Shown: positions 55,247 to 63,713 of the stretch, piece by piece
Numbering within the stretch: the first letter of the stretch is position 1
Layout of the letters: every line of letters begins with the position of its first letter
Assembly (NCBI RefSeq): GCF_006440675.2
Contig: NZ_CP083951.1
Location: 5,427,501-5,491,500 of the forward strand
Length of the DNA stretch: 64,000 nucleotides
DNA from: Mesorhizobium sp. B2-8-5
Lineage (GTDB): Bacteria > Pseudomonadota > Alphaproteobacteria > Rhizobiales > Rhizobiaceae
Direction of reading: 5' to 3'
Notes under the pieces: generated by a model
The model's database searches: none
What the model saw: only the letters and a program-made list of their open reading frames with translations
What the model was told of the DNA's origin: nothing
Translations under genes and position numbers: made by a program

Positions 55247-56674
55247 TCATTGAAGGCTCCGCAATCTCACCACCGCCCTCAAGCCGCCCATGCCGGACCG
55301 TTCCAGCGCCAGCGAGCCTCCATACTCGTTGACGAGGTCGGCGACAATGGCGAGCCCGAGCCCTGTTCCCGGCTTCGTCTCATCGAGTCTCTTGCCACGC
55401 TTCAACACCTCCCGCGCACTGTCCTCGGGAATGCCCGGGCCGTCATCCTCTATAACGATCTCAAACAGGTTGCCGCTTCCCGAAATAGTGGCGATCGTCA
55501 CGGCGACGGCGCCTTTAGCCCATTTCATCGCATTGTCGAGCAGATTGCCGAGCAGTTCCTCCAGATCCTCGCGCTCGCCGGCAAAGACGATCTCCGCCGA
55601 CGGCAGCGACAGGATCAGCTTGGATTGCGGGTTGAGTTTCCGCAGCACGCGCACCATGCGCTCGACCAGCGGCGAAACCGGCGTGCGGAAGACGACGCTG
55701 TCGCGCTGCGCGGCGACGCGGGCGCGCTGCAGATAGTGGTCGACCTGTTTCTGCATGGAGGCGGCCTGCTCGGCGATCAACTGACCCTTGGCGCCGCCAA
55801 GCGCCCGGCCCTCATTGATCAGCACGGCGAGCGGCGTCTTCAGCGAATGGGCAAGGTTGCCGACCTGGGTGCGCGAGCGCTCGACGATGCGCCGGTTGTT
55901 CTCGATCAACGCATTGGTCTCGTTGGCGAGCGGCTCGATCTCGGCCGGGAAGCTGCCGTCGAGCCGCTGGGCGGTGCCTTCGCGCACCATGGCCAGCGCA
56001 TTGCGGACCCGGCGCAAAGGCTGGAGACCCAAGAGGATGGCGATGGCGTTGATGGCGATCATGCCGACGCCGAACAGCGACAGATAGGTGAGCAGGCGGC
56101 GCTGGAAGCTGGCGATCTCCTGCTCGAGCTCGCTGTGATTGCCCATGACGCGGAAACGAGCGGCGCGGTTCTTCGCGTCCAGCACGAACTCGCTCTCGAA
56201 AACTTCGAGCTGCTCGCCCTTTATGCCCTCCATCGAATAGCTGCGCTGGAAGTTCGAGTTGAAGGGCACTTCCGCGACGCTCGGCGACAGGAGTGAAGTC
56301 GTCATCGAGGACGAATGGATTTCGCCATGCACGCCTTCGGAAGCAGGCTCGACCGACCAGTACCAGCCGGAATTCGGCTCGGAAAAGCGCAGGTCGCCGA
56401 GGTCGGGCGAGCCGGTCAGCGCGCCGTTGTCGGAAATGCCGACGGAACCGATCAGGTTGAACAGATGCGCCGAAAGCAGGCTGTCGAAGCCGCGTTCGCT
56501 GGCCTGGCGGTAAAGCGTGGTGATGAGGGTGAAGATGACGACCAGCGTCAGGATCGCCCAGATGGTGGAAAAGGCGATGACGCGGAAGGTCAGCGAGCGC
56601 GGCCAGAGCCGCAGCTTCGACAGCCCCGCGCCTATGGTTGGCTTCAGCGGTTCCGCGTCACGCCTCCGGCTCAC
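55247..56674 (-). CDS. feuQ: Sensor histidine kinase FeuQ
   Basis: 475 residues. First membrane helix (VIAFSTIWAILTLVVIFTLI), a periplasmic domain of about 140 residues, second helix (LTYLSLFGVGMIAINAIAIL), HAMP-like linker, a dimerisation helix with NLAHSLKTPLAVLINEGRAL (His) and an ATPase with LLGNLLDNAMKWAKGA and GTGLGLAIVADLV. The GTG start overlaps feuP by 17 bp. In rhizobia FeuPQ is linked to cycHJKL and is needed for high-affinity iron uptake (R. leguminosarum) or hypo-osmotic/symbiotic control of ndvA (S. meliloti). The name rests on the partner, the synteny and the layout. Confidence 0.88.
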   Translation of the reverse strand: MSRRRDAEPLKPTIGAGLSKLRLWPRSLTFRVIAFSTIWAILTLVVIFTLITTLYRQASERGFDSLLSAHLFNLIGSVGISDNGALTGSPDLGDLRFSEPNSGWYWSVEPASEGVHGEIHSSSMTTSLLSPSVAEVPFNSNFQRSYSMEGIKGEQLEVFESEFVLDAKNRAARFRVMGNHSELEQEIASFQRRLLTYLSLFGVGMIAINAIAILLGLQPLRRVRNALAMVREGTAQRLDGSFPAEIEPLANETNALIENNRRIVERSRTQVGNLAHSLKTPLAVLINEGRALGGAKGQLIAEQAASMQKQVDHYLQRARVAAQRDSVVFRTPVSPLVERMVRVLRKLNPQSKLILSLPSAEIVFAGEREDLEELLGNLLDNAMKWAKGAVAVTIATISGSGNLFEIVIEDDGPGIPEDSAREVLKRGKRLDETKPGTGLGLAIVADLVNEYGGSLALERSGMGGLRAVVRLRSLQ

Positions 56675-57323
56675 GCATGCGATAGCCCATGCCCCGCACG
56701 GTTTCGATCATGTCGATGCCCATCTTCTTGCGAAGTCGGCCGACAAACACCTCGATAGTGTTGGAATCGCGGTCGAAATCCTGGTCGTAGAGATGCTCGA
56801 CCAGTTCGGTGCGCGACACCACCTCGCCCATATGATGCATCAAGTAGGCGAGCAGCCGGAACTCGTGCGAGGTGAGTTTGAGCGGCACGCCGTTGACGTC
56901 GGCCTTGGACGCCTTGGTGTCGAGGCGCAGCGGCCCGCAAGTGAGCTCCGACGATGCATGGCCGGCCGCGCGGCGGATCAGCGCCCGCACCCGCGCCAGC
57001 ACTTCCTCGATGTGGAAGGGTTTGGTCACATAGTCGTCGGCGCCGGCGTCGATGCCGGCCACCTTGTCGCTCCAGCGGTCGCGCGCGGTCAGGATCAGCA
57101 CCGGCATCTTGCGGTCGCCGCGGCGCCAGCGCTCGACGACGCTGATGCCGTCCATCTGCGGCAGGCCGATATCGAGGACCACGGCATCGTAAGGCTCGGT
57201 CTCGCCAAGGAAGTGCCCCTCCTCGCCGTCATAGGCGCGGTCGACCACATAGCCGGCGTCGACCAGCGCGTCGGCCAGCTGCCGGTTGAGATCCTTGTCA
57301 TCCTCGACGACGAGCACGCGCAT
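56658..57323 (-). CDS. feuP: Response regulator FeuP
   Basis: 221-residue OmpR-family regulator: receiver domain with DAVVLDIGLPQMDGISVVER (phospho-Asp at about 51) and VTKPFHIEEVLARV (Lys), and winged-helix domain with LTSHEFRLLAYLMHHMGEVV and NTIEVFVGRLRKKMGIDMIE. The text RAYDGEEGHFLGETEPYDAV is characteristic of the FeuP branch. It is followed by feuQ with a 17-bp overlap. A small exported protein gene precedes it by 64 bp. Confidence 0.9.
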   Translation of the reverse strand: MRVLVVEDDKDLNRQLADALVDAGYVVDRAYDGEEGHFLGETEPYDAVVLDIGLPQMDGISVVERWRRGDRKMPVLILTARDRWSDKVAGIDAGADDYVTKPFHIEEVLARVRALIRRAAGHASSELTCGPLRLDTKASKADVNGVPLKLTSHEFRLLAYLMHHMGEVVSRTELVEHLYDQDFDRDSNTIEVFVGRLRKKMGIDMIETVRGMGYRMREPEA

Positions 57324-57387
57324 GGGTTGAAGCCTGTTGCTGGTTAGACGTATAGGCCGATTCCGCCGGCCTGGGAAACGAGTGAGG

Positions 57388-57687
57388 TCAGCTCATCGGG
57401 ACGACGATTTCCGAGCGGCGCGGACGCTGTCCGTCCTTGCCGGGGACCAGCACGACGATGACGCAGACCTGCTGGCCGCCCCGCGTCGCCTGCGAGGCCT
57501 TGGCCAGCGTGCCGCCATTCTGCGCGGCGACCTGCTGGCCGATGGCGTAGCAATCGCCGGCGACAAGCACGACCGGCTGGTCGACCGACGGGACGATGAC
57601 CGGCATTGCCGTCGTCTGCGACGCAAAGAGGCCGGCTGCGGCAAGCGCCAGCACTGCTTTGCGGAGATGGGAGCCAAGGTTGGTCAT
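57388..57687 (-). CDS. Small exported protein upstream of feuP, candidate FeuN
   Basis: 99 residues from ATG 57687 (GTG 57693 possible). Signal peptide SHLRKAVLALAAAGLFASQT then TAMP, followed by a compact domain with two cysteines (LVAGDCYAIGQQVAAQNGGT and GGQQVCVIVVLVPGK). It is the gene directly upstream of feuP in the same direction. In Sinorhizobium meliloti a small periplasmic protein, FeuN, encoded next to feuPQ, restrains the FeuQ kinase; position, size and export fit that role. The sequence match itself was not tested. Confidence 0.65.
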   Translation of the reverse strand: MTNLGSHLRKAVLALAAAGLFASQTTAMPVIVPSVDQPVVLVAGDCYAIGQQVAAQNGGTLAKASQATRGGQQVCVIVVLVPGKDGQRPRRSEIVVPMS

Positions 57688-57952
57688 GATCACGGTTCTA
57701 ACGCATATGGGCTGAACGTGAAATGAACGGTGAACAATCGAAAATCCATGCCCGCCATTCCCCTGCGCGAGACAAATGAATGCACCCTGTGACGCCAGTG
57801 CAGTCGCCAGGGGCTCCCTCAGGCCCCGGGTGCAAATTCATAGCCGGAAAATCAGTCGGCCCGCTACGCTTTTCGGGTGCGGATTCTCCATCCAGCCCTA
57901 GCGTTTCACCGTTTCATGGAAACGGCGAACCGCCCTATCTCTCTAATTTAAC

Positions 57953-57995
57953 GCAATTCCGGACGGAAAACCGATCACACTTTTCCTGGAATTGC
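57953..57995. repeat. Repeat family A, copy 3 (43 bp)
   Basis: GCAATTCCGGACGGAAAACC then GATCACACTTTTCCTGGAAT and TGC, same orientation as copy 1. It ends 38 bp before the SnoaL-like start codon. The remaining gap from 57688 contains a GGGGCTCC...GGCCCC hairpin but no gene. Confidence 0.88.
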
Positions 57996-58033
57996 TCCGG
58001 TGTAGGAACGCCGCACGACCATGGGAGCACGCG

Positions 58034-58420
58034 ATGACGCGCGAGGATATTGCCGATCTCTATCGGGGCTACATCGCCTGCCTGAACGACCAGGAGTGGG
58101 ACAATCTCGGCCGCTTCGTCGGCGACGAGGTGCAGTACAATGGCGAGACGATCGGGCTTTCGGGTTATCGCCGTATGCTGGAAGGCGATTTCGAGGCCAT
58201 TCCCGACCTGCGCTTCAACATCGAACTCCTGATTTCGGAGCCGCCGCGCGTGGCGGCGCGACTGCATTTCGACTGCCGGCCCAAGGGCGTGCTGTTCGGC
58301 CTGCCGGTGCACGGCAGGCGGGTTTCCTTCGCCGAGAACGTCTTCTACGAATTCCACGACCGACGGATTCGCGAGGTCTGGTCGGTCATCGACAAGGCCG
58401 CCATCCAGGCGCAGCTCTGA
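58034..58420 (+). CDS. SnoaL-like polyketide-cyclase/ester-cyclase fold protein
   Basis: 128 residues from ATG 58034. NTF2-like alpha+beta barrel: ADLYRGYIACLNDQEWDNLG at the start, GLSGYRRMLEGDFEAIPDLR with the conserved P-D-L segment, and VSFAENVFYEFHDRRIREVW near the end. Single-copy bacterial members act on small molecules in ways that are mostly unknown. It stands alone. The frame runs further upstream to 57992, inside repeat family A, which is unlikely to be coding. Confidence 0.85.
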   Translation: MTREDIADLYRGYIACLNDQEWDNLGRFVGDEVQYNGETIGLSGYRRMLEGDFEAIPDLRFNIELLISEPPRVAARLHFDCRPKGVLFGLPVHGRRVSFAENVFYEFHDRRIREVWSVIDKAAIQAQL

Positions 58421-58434
58421 GGTCCGCCAGCCTC

Positions 58435-58842
58435 TCAGGCGTCTTCCTGCGTCAAGGCGTGGAAGCGCAGCAATCCATGATGGACCGCAAGGTCCTCGTC
58501 ATAGCGCGCCTCGGCGAATTCCAGCGACAGGCGCGTCTGACCGCGCGAGCCGATGGAAAGTGCTGCGCCATCGAGGCGCGCCTTGATGCTGTCCATGATG
58601 AGGCGCGTCTCGGCCTCGCCTTGAGCCTTCGACCAGACGTGCAAGGTGATGAGTTGGTCGCCATCGTTGTCGGCGCCGGTGTCCAGGTCGAAGGCACTGG
58701 TACGGCCGTAGGTCACGTGTGGAAAGGCGGCCTTGTCGTTCGCCTGTTCGAGCAGGCCAGCGCCGCCGAGAAGCGCCGATAGCGACGCATCGGTCTTAAG
58801 CCTCAGGAACAAGGCCTGCATCAGATCGCCAGGCGCCGTCAT
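58435..58842 (-). CDS. DUF3168 phage head-tail / gene-transfer-agent-like protein, orphan
   Basis: 135 residues matching the DUF3168 family: LMQALFLRLKTDASLSALLG at the start, FPHVTYGRTSAFDLDTGADN, the central DQLITLHVWSKAQGEAETRL and a C-terminal segment around VHHGLLRFHAL. Members sit in tailed-phage and gene-transfer-agent structural operons, next to the head-tail joining proteins. Here no other phage gene is found within at least 5 kb on either side, so it is either a leftover or a recruited gene. Convergent with the SnoaL-like gene with a gap of 14 bp. Confidence 0.78.
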   Translation of the reverse strand: MTAPGDLMQALFLRLKTDASLSALLGGAGLLEQANDKAAFPHVTYGRTSAFDLDTGADNDGDQLITLHVWSKAQGEAETRLIMDSIKARLDGAALSIGSRGQTRLSLEFAEARYDEDLAVHHGLLRFHALTQEDA

Positions 58843-58985
58843 CTACCGTCCATCGCCAACACATGTCTCCGCGCCGCAGCCAATTCCGGCAACGTAGCCG
58901 CGCTCGCGATCCGATGCCAGATCGCGAATCGGTTTGACTATAGCGTGAAGGGCGAAGGTCTCGAATTTATTACGTTTTCGTCAAA

Positions 58986-60539
58986 TCATGAGACCGGAGC
59001 CGCGCCGCCTTCCTCGGTGCGCTTGGCAATGAACTCGTCGAGCACGCCCGCGGTGGCGGCAGCGGAGGCCGGCGGCTGGAAATCGGAAAGAATCCGCTTC
59101 CAGATGCCGGTCGCGCGCTCCGTGGCGGTCTTGCCGCCGGCTTGCGTCCAATTGCCGAAATTCGACCAGTCGGCCACCAGCGGCTCATAGAAGGCGGTGC
59201 GGTAGCGCGTCATGGTATGCGCCGCCGAGAAGAAATGCCCGCCGGGCTGCACTTCGGCGATGGCCTCGAAGCCGATCGCATCCTCGTCGCCCGGGGTCTT
59301 CGCGCAAAGCTCTGCGACCGTCTGCAAGGCTTCGATGTCGGTGATCAGCTTCTCGAGGGAAACGCTCAAACCGCCTTCCAGCCAGCCGGCGGCATGGATG
59401 CAGACGGTCGCGCCGGCCAGCACCGAGCCCCACAGCGCGAACTGCGTCTCGTGCGCTGCCTGCGCGTCGGAGATATTGGCGGCGCTGCCGCCGCCGGATC
59501 GCCATGGCAGGCCGGTGAAACGCGCAAGCTGGCCCGCGCCGAGCGTAGCCTTGACATGCTCCGGCGTGCCGAAGGCCGGCGCGCCCGACTTCATGTCGAC
59601 ATTGGAGGAGAAGGAACCATAGACCACAGGCGCGCCTGGGCGCGCGATCTGGGCGAGCGTCAGGCCCGCCAGCGCCTCGGCATGCTGCAGCGCCAGCGCG
59701 CCCGCGACCGTGATCGGCGCCATGGCGCCCGCCAGGCAAAAGGGCGTGATGATCGATATCTGGCCGGCGCGGGCGAAGTCGATGATGCCCTGCGCCATCG
59801 GAATGTCGAGCTGGCGCGGCGAGTTGGTGTTGATGACCGTGTAGCTATGGGCGCTGCCGGCAAACTCGTCTTCGGACAGGCCGCGCGCCAGCCGGATCAT
59901 CTCGAAACTGTCCTCGGCCTGCGGCGTGCCGCGGGCAAAGACGAAGGGCACCTTGTCGGACAGCGTCAGTTGCGCCCGGCCGGTGGCATAGTGGCGAAAG
60001 CGCGTGTCGACGTCCTGCGGCTCGACGCAGGGGCCGAGCATATGCAGCACGTCGAAATGCTGGATCAGCTTGATGAATTCCTCGAAGGCCTGGAGCGTGC
60101 CCGGCCGTCGGCCGCGCTCAAGATCGGTGACGTTCGGGGCGCCGGAGCCGGCCAGGAAGGTCATCGAGCCGAGCTCGAGCATCAGATCCCGCGAGCGGTC
60201 GCCGCCAAGGGCGGGAATCGCGCGCGGCGCCGCGGCAAGTGCTGCCTCGACCATGTCGCGGCCGATCCTGACCATCTGGCTGTCTTCGTCGACCAATGCG
60301 CCGGCCCTGGCGTAGATGGCGCGGGCCTCGGGCAGCAGCACCTTGATGCCGAGCTCCTCCAGCACGCGCAGCGCGGTAGCGTGGATCGCGGCGACCTGGT
60401 CGTCGGAAAAGATCGGCTGCGGCAGGAAGGGGTTCTTCAGCGACCGATAATTCGGATGCCGGCTAGACTCGCTGCCTGCCTCGCCGGTGCGTCCCCGCCG
60501 GCGCTCGCGCCTGAGATCACGTGCGGCCTCGTCAATCAT
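58986..60539 (-). CDS. MttB-family (trimethylamine methyltransferase-like) protein, non-pyrrolysine
   Basis: 517 residues of the COG5598 superfamily, TIM-barrel methyltransferases. Conserved text includes SDDQVAAIHATALRVLEELG, TVINTNSPRQLDIPMAQGII, AGAMAPITVAGALALQHAEA and YGSFSSNVDMKSGAPAFGTP. Archaeal MttB reads an amber codon as pyrrolysine; this frame has no internal stop, so it belongs to the non-Pyl group, whose characterised members demethylate quaternary amines such as glycine betaine or proline betaine. It lies 12 bp after the dehydrogenase gene and is probably co-transcribed with it. No corrinoid protein gene (MttC type) is in the window. Confidence 0.88.
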   Translation of the reverse strand: MIDEAARDLRRERRRGRTGEAGSESSRHPNYRSLKNPFLPQPIFSDDQVAAIHATALRVLEELGIKVLLPEARAIYARAGALVDEDSQMVRIGRDMVEAALAAAPRAIPALGGDRSRDLMLELGSMTFLAGSGAPNVTDLERGRRPGTLQAFEEFIKLIQHFDVLHMLGPCVEPQDVDTRFRHYATGRAQLTLSDKVPFVFARGTPQAEDSFEMIRLARGLSEDEFAGSAHSYTVINTNSPRQLDIPMAQGIIDFARAGQISIITPFCLAGAMAPITVAGALALQHAEALAGLTLAQIARPGAPVVYGSFSSNVDMKSGAPAFGTPEHVKATLGAGQLARFTGLPWRSGGGSAANISDAQAAHETQFALWGSVLAGATVCIHAAGWLEGGLSVSLEKLITDIEALQTVAELCAKTPGDEDAIGFEAIAEVQPGGHFFSAAHTMTRYRTAFYEPLVADWSNFGNWTQAGGKTATERATGIWKRILSDFQPPASAAATAGVLDEFIAKRTEEGGAAPVS

Positions 60540-60551
60540 GGCGGTTCCTCC

Positions 60552-62963
60552 TCATTGCCGCATCGCCTTGCCTTCAGCGTCGTAGGGCGAGCCCGCGATG
60601 ACGCGCGCCGGCCGTTCGACCCCGACAATGTGTACGGAAAGTTCCGTCCCCTCACCGGCGAAATCGTCATCGAGCAACGCCAGGGCGACGCTCTTGCCGA
60701 TCGTGTAGCCGTAGCCGCCGGAGGTGACGAAGCCGACGCGCCGGCCCTTGGACCAGACCGGCTCGAAGCCGCTGGCATCGGCGTCGACAGCGTCGACCTC
60801 AAGCGTCACGATCCGTCGCGAGACGCCCACCTCGCGCTCCTTGAGCGCGGCCTGGCGGCCGATGAAATCGCCCTTGTCGAAGGCGATGAAGCGGTCGAGC
60901 CCGGTCTGGCCGGGCGTGTAGCCTTGCGTGAATTCGCGCGACCAGATGCCGAAACTCTTTTCCAGCCTGAGCGAATTCAGCGCGTAATAGCCGATCTCGG
61001 CGAGGCCGAGGTCCTCGCCGGCGGCAAGCAGCGTCTCACGCAGGCTCGAATGCAGGGTGGTCGGGCAGTTGATCTCGAAGCCGAGCTCGCCGGCAATGGA
61101 CAGCCGCGCCACCCGGGCCCGCGCCATGCCGATGTCGAACACGCCGCAAGCCATGAACGGCAGGGTTTTGGCGGAGATGTCCTGATGGGTAGTGCGTTCG
61201 ACGATCCGGCGTGCGTTCGGACCGGTGACGAGGAAGCCGGACATGGCGTCCGAGATGTCGGTGATGGAGACGCCTTCGGCGATGTGCGCCTCGAACCAGC
61301 GCATGTGGAATTCGCGCAAATAGTAGGAGCCCATGATCCAGTATTCGCCGCCGGCCCAGTTGAGCACGGTGAGATCCCCCTTCAGCCGGCCGTCGGACCC
61401 AAGCATCGGCGCCAGCTTCGCGCGGCCGGGCTTCGGCAGCCGGCAGGCGAGCAGCCGGTCGAGCCAGGCCTCGGCGCCCGGGCCTGACACGGCATAGCGC
61501 GAGAAGGCCGTCGTATCGACGAGGCCGGCGGCGCGGCGGACCTGCAGCACCTCGTCGCCGACGATCTCGAAAGCGTTGGAGCGCTTCAGCGTCGTCTCCT
61601 CGCGGAATCCCATCGGCGCGAAGTAGGCCGGGATCTCCAGGCCCCAGGACGCCGTCCATTCGGCGCCGGCGGCGCTCATGCCGTCATAGGCGCCCGGACG
61701 CTTCAGCGGTCGGCCGGCAGGCAGGCGCTCGTTGGGGAAGGTCATGACGAAGCGGCGGGCATAGAACTGGCCCGTGGTTTGCCGCAGATACTCGCGGTTG
61801 GCGGCGAAGGCGCCATAGCGGGCGATGTCCATGCCGAAGATGTCGGCTTGCGGCTCGCCGTAGATCATCCACTCGGCCAGCGACTTGCCGACGCCGCCGC
61901 CCTGGCTGAAGCCGGCCATGACGCCGCAGGCGACCCAGTAGTTCTTCAGCCCCCTGACCGGGCCGACTAGCGGATTGCCGTCCGGCGTGAAGGTGAAGGC
62001 GCCGTTCACCCATTTGCGGATGCCGGCCTTCGCCAGGCAGGGGAAGCGCTGATAGGCCTTGGAGAGCTCCGGGCTGATGCGGTCGATGTCCTCGGGGATC
62101 AGCTCGATGCCGTAATCCCAGGGCGCGCCGTCCATGTTCCAGTGTTTCGGGTTCTGCTCGTAGACGCCGAGCAGCACGCCTTTGCGCTCCTGACGCAGGT
62201 AGGAGAAGCCGTCGAGATCGACGGCCAGGCCGAGCTCCTTGTCGAGGGCTGCGACTTCGGGAATGTCCTCGGTGACGAAATAATGGTGTTCCATCGGCGT
62301 CACCGGAAGGTCGACGCCGGCCATCAGCCCGACCTGCTTGGCCCACAGGCCGCCGGCATTGACGACATGCTCGGTGACGATCGTGCCCTTTTCGGTGACC
62401 ACGTCCCAGCCGCCATCGGCGCGCTGTTTCAGCTCGATGACGCGGTTGCGCAGGATCACATCGGCGCCGCGCTTCCTGGCGGCGCCGGCATAGGCGTGCG
62501 TGGTGCCATAAGGATCGAGATGGCCCTCGTTGGAATCATAGAGGCCGCCGAGCACGTCGCTGACATCGACGATCGGGCAGATCTCCTTGATCTCCTCGGG
62601 CGTTACCAGTCGGGCCGTCTCGATGCCGACGGACTGAAACACCGCCCAGGCCGATTTCAGCCATTCCCAGCGCTGCGGGTCGCTCGCCATGTTGACGCCG
62701 CCGGTCATGTGCAGGCCGGCATTCTGGCCCGACTCGGCCTCGATCTCGCGGTAGAGTTTGATCGTGTAGTCCTGCAGCGCCGCGACATTGGGATCGGCGT
62801 TGAGCGCGTGGAAGCCGGCGGCCGCATGCCAGGTCGAGCCAGCCGTCAGCTCGGCGCGCTCGATCAGCGCGACGTCGCTCCAGCCAAACCGCGTAAGATG
62901 GTAGAGCACCGAGGCGCCGACCACGCCTCCCCCGATGACGACTGCCCGGTAATGGGATTTCAC
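60552..62963 (-). CDS. Dimethylglycine/sarcosine dehydrogenase-like FAD protein with GcvT domain
   Basis: 803 residues from GTG 62963, which follows GGGAGAGG. The N-terminal DAO-type FAD domain (AVVIGGGVVGASVLYHLTRF) contains TAGSTWHAAAGFHAL, where the histidine corresponds to the one that holds FAD covalently in dimethylglycine dehydrogenase. The C-terminal GcvT-like folate domain (from about residue 420) has RRAAGLVDTTAFSRYAVSGP and LRLEKSFGIWSREFTQGYTP. Family members oxidise an N-methyl group and pass it to tetrahydrofolate. The partner MttB-like gene suggests a route for a methylated amine. The frame is open to 63011 but this would cover the operator. Confidence 0.92.
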   Translation of the reverse strand: MKSHYRAVVIGGGVVGASVLYHLTRFGWSDVALIERAELTAGSTWHAAAGFHALNADPNVAALQDYTIKLYREIEAESGQNAGLHMTGGVNMASDPQRWEWLKSAWAVFQSVGIETARLVTPEEIKEICPIVDVSDVLGGLYDSNEGHLDPYGTTHAYAGAARKRGADVILRNRVIELKQRADGGWDVVTEKGTIVTEHVVNAGGLWAKQVGLMAGVDLPVTPMEHHYFVTEDIPEVAALDKELGLAVDLDGFSYLRQERKGVLLGVYEQNPKHWNMDGAPWDYGIELIPEDIDRISPELSKAYQRFPCLAKAGIRKWVNGAFTFTPDGNPLVGPVRGLKNYWVACGVMAGFSQGGGVGKSLAEWMIYGEPQADIFGMDIARYGAFAANREYLRQTTGQFYARRFVMTFPNERLPAGRPLKRPGAYDGMSAAGAEWTASWGLEIPAYFAPMGFREETTLKRSNAFEIVGDEVLQVRRAAGLVDTTAFSRYAVSGPGAEAWLDRLLACRLPKPGRAKLAPMLGSDGRLKGDLTVLNWAGGEYWIMGSYYLREFHMRWFEAHIAEGVSITDISDAMSGFLVTGPNARRIVERTTHQDISAKTLPFMACGVFDIGMARARVARLSIAGELGFEINCPTTLHSSLRETLLAAGEDLGLAEIGYYALNSLRLEKSFGIWSREFTQGYTPGQTGLDRFIAFDKGDFIGRQAALKEREVGVSRRIVTLEVDAVDADASGFEPVWSKGRRVGFVTSGGYGYTIGKSVALALLDDDFAGEGTELSVHIVGVERPARVIAGSPYDAEGKAMRQ

Positions 62964-63003
62964 GAGCCTCTCCCTCTCGTTGGAGGCCCCACCAATATAC
63001 CTT

Positions 63004-63035
63004 CTGGACATATATGTCTAGACACTTCTGTCCAG
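63004..63035. promoter_or_regulatory. Double palindromic operator between the dehydrogenase and TetR genes
   Basis: Two overlapping 7-4-7 palindromes: CTGGACA-TATA-TGTCTAG (63004-63021) and CTAGACA-CTTC-TGTCCAG (63018-63035). They share the middle CTAG, so dyad centres are 14 bp apart. The position between divergent genes points to the adjacent TetR regulator binding here; this is inferred. Confidence 0.75.
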
Positions 63036-63074
63036 AGCTTGCGTTGCGTTTCGCGCCATGCCTATTGTGCGGCC

Positions 63075-63713
63075 ATGATCATGACCGCTCCCCAGGCCGA
63101 ACCGCCGCCCGGCAACGTCAAGGTGACGCGCTCCGACTGGATTAAACTGGCGCTCGATATGCTGATTTCAGACGGTATCGAGAGCGTGCGCGTGCTGACG
63201 CTCGGCCAGAAGCTCGGCGTGTCGCGCTCGAGCTTCTACTGGTATTTCAACAGCCGGCAGGACCTGCTCGACCAGTTGCTTGCGCATTGGCACGACACCA
63301 ACACCACGGCGATCGTCGAGCGTGCCCGCCGGCCGGCGGAGACCATCATCATGGGCGTGATGAACGTCTTCGAATGCTGGGCCGACGAGCGCCTGTTCGA
63401 CCCCAGGCTCGATTTCGCCGTTCGCGAATGGGCCAGGCGCGCGGCCGACGTGCGGCGCATGATCGACCAGGCCGACGACGAGCGCCTCAGCGCCATCCGC
63501 GACATGTACCGCCGGCACGGCTATGACGGCGAGGACGCCTTCATCCGCGCCCGCGTCCTCTATTACATGCAGATCGGCTATTATGTGCTCGACCTCAAGG
63601 AACCGGTCGAGGCGCGCGTCAGCCATCTCGCCGCCTATCTGCGTTCCTTCACCGGCCAGGAGCCGACCGAGGCGGATGTGGCGCATTTCATGCGCTTCAT
63701 CGCGGCGCGGTGA
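63075..63713 (+). CDS. TetR/AcrR-family regulator of the methylamine module
   Basis: 212 residues from ATG 63075 (ATG 63081 also possible). Helix-turn-helix ESVRVLTLGQKLGVSRSSFY then WYFNSRQDLLDQLLAHW at the N terminus and a helical ligand domain. It is divergent from the dehydrogenase/MttB pair, and the double palindrome lies 40 bp before its start. It most likely represses both directions until a methylated amine or a product appears. The frame is open far upstream (to 62142), but that stretch is antisense to the dehydrogenase gene. Confidence 0.9.
   Translation: MIMTAPQAEPPPGNVKVTRSDWIKLALDMLISDGIESVRVLTLGQKLGVSRSSFYWYFNSRQDLLDQLLAHWHDTNTTAIVERARRPAETIIMGVMNVFECWADERLFDPRLDFAVREWARRAADVRRMIDQADDERLSAIRDMYRRHGYDGEDAFIRARVLYYMQIGYYVLDLKEPVEARVSHLAAYLRSFTGQEPTEADVAHFMRFIAAR

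Noticed and set aside
62142..63074. Upstream extension of the TetR frame over the dehydrogenase gene
   Set aside because: Antisense shadow of a strong gene; the TetR N terminus begins at 63075 and the operator lies directly before it.
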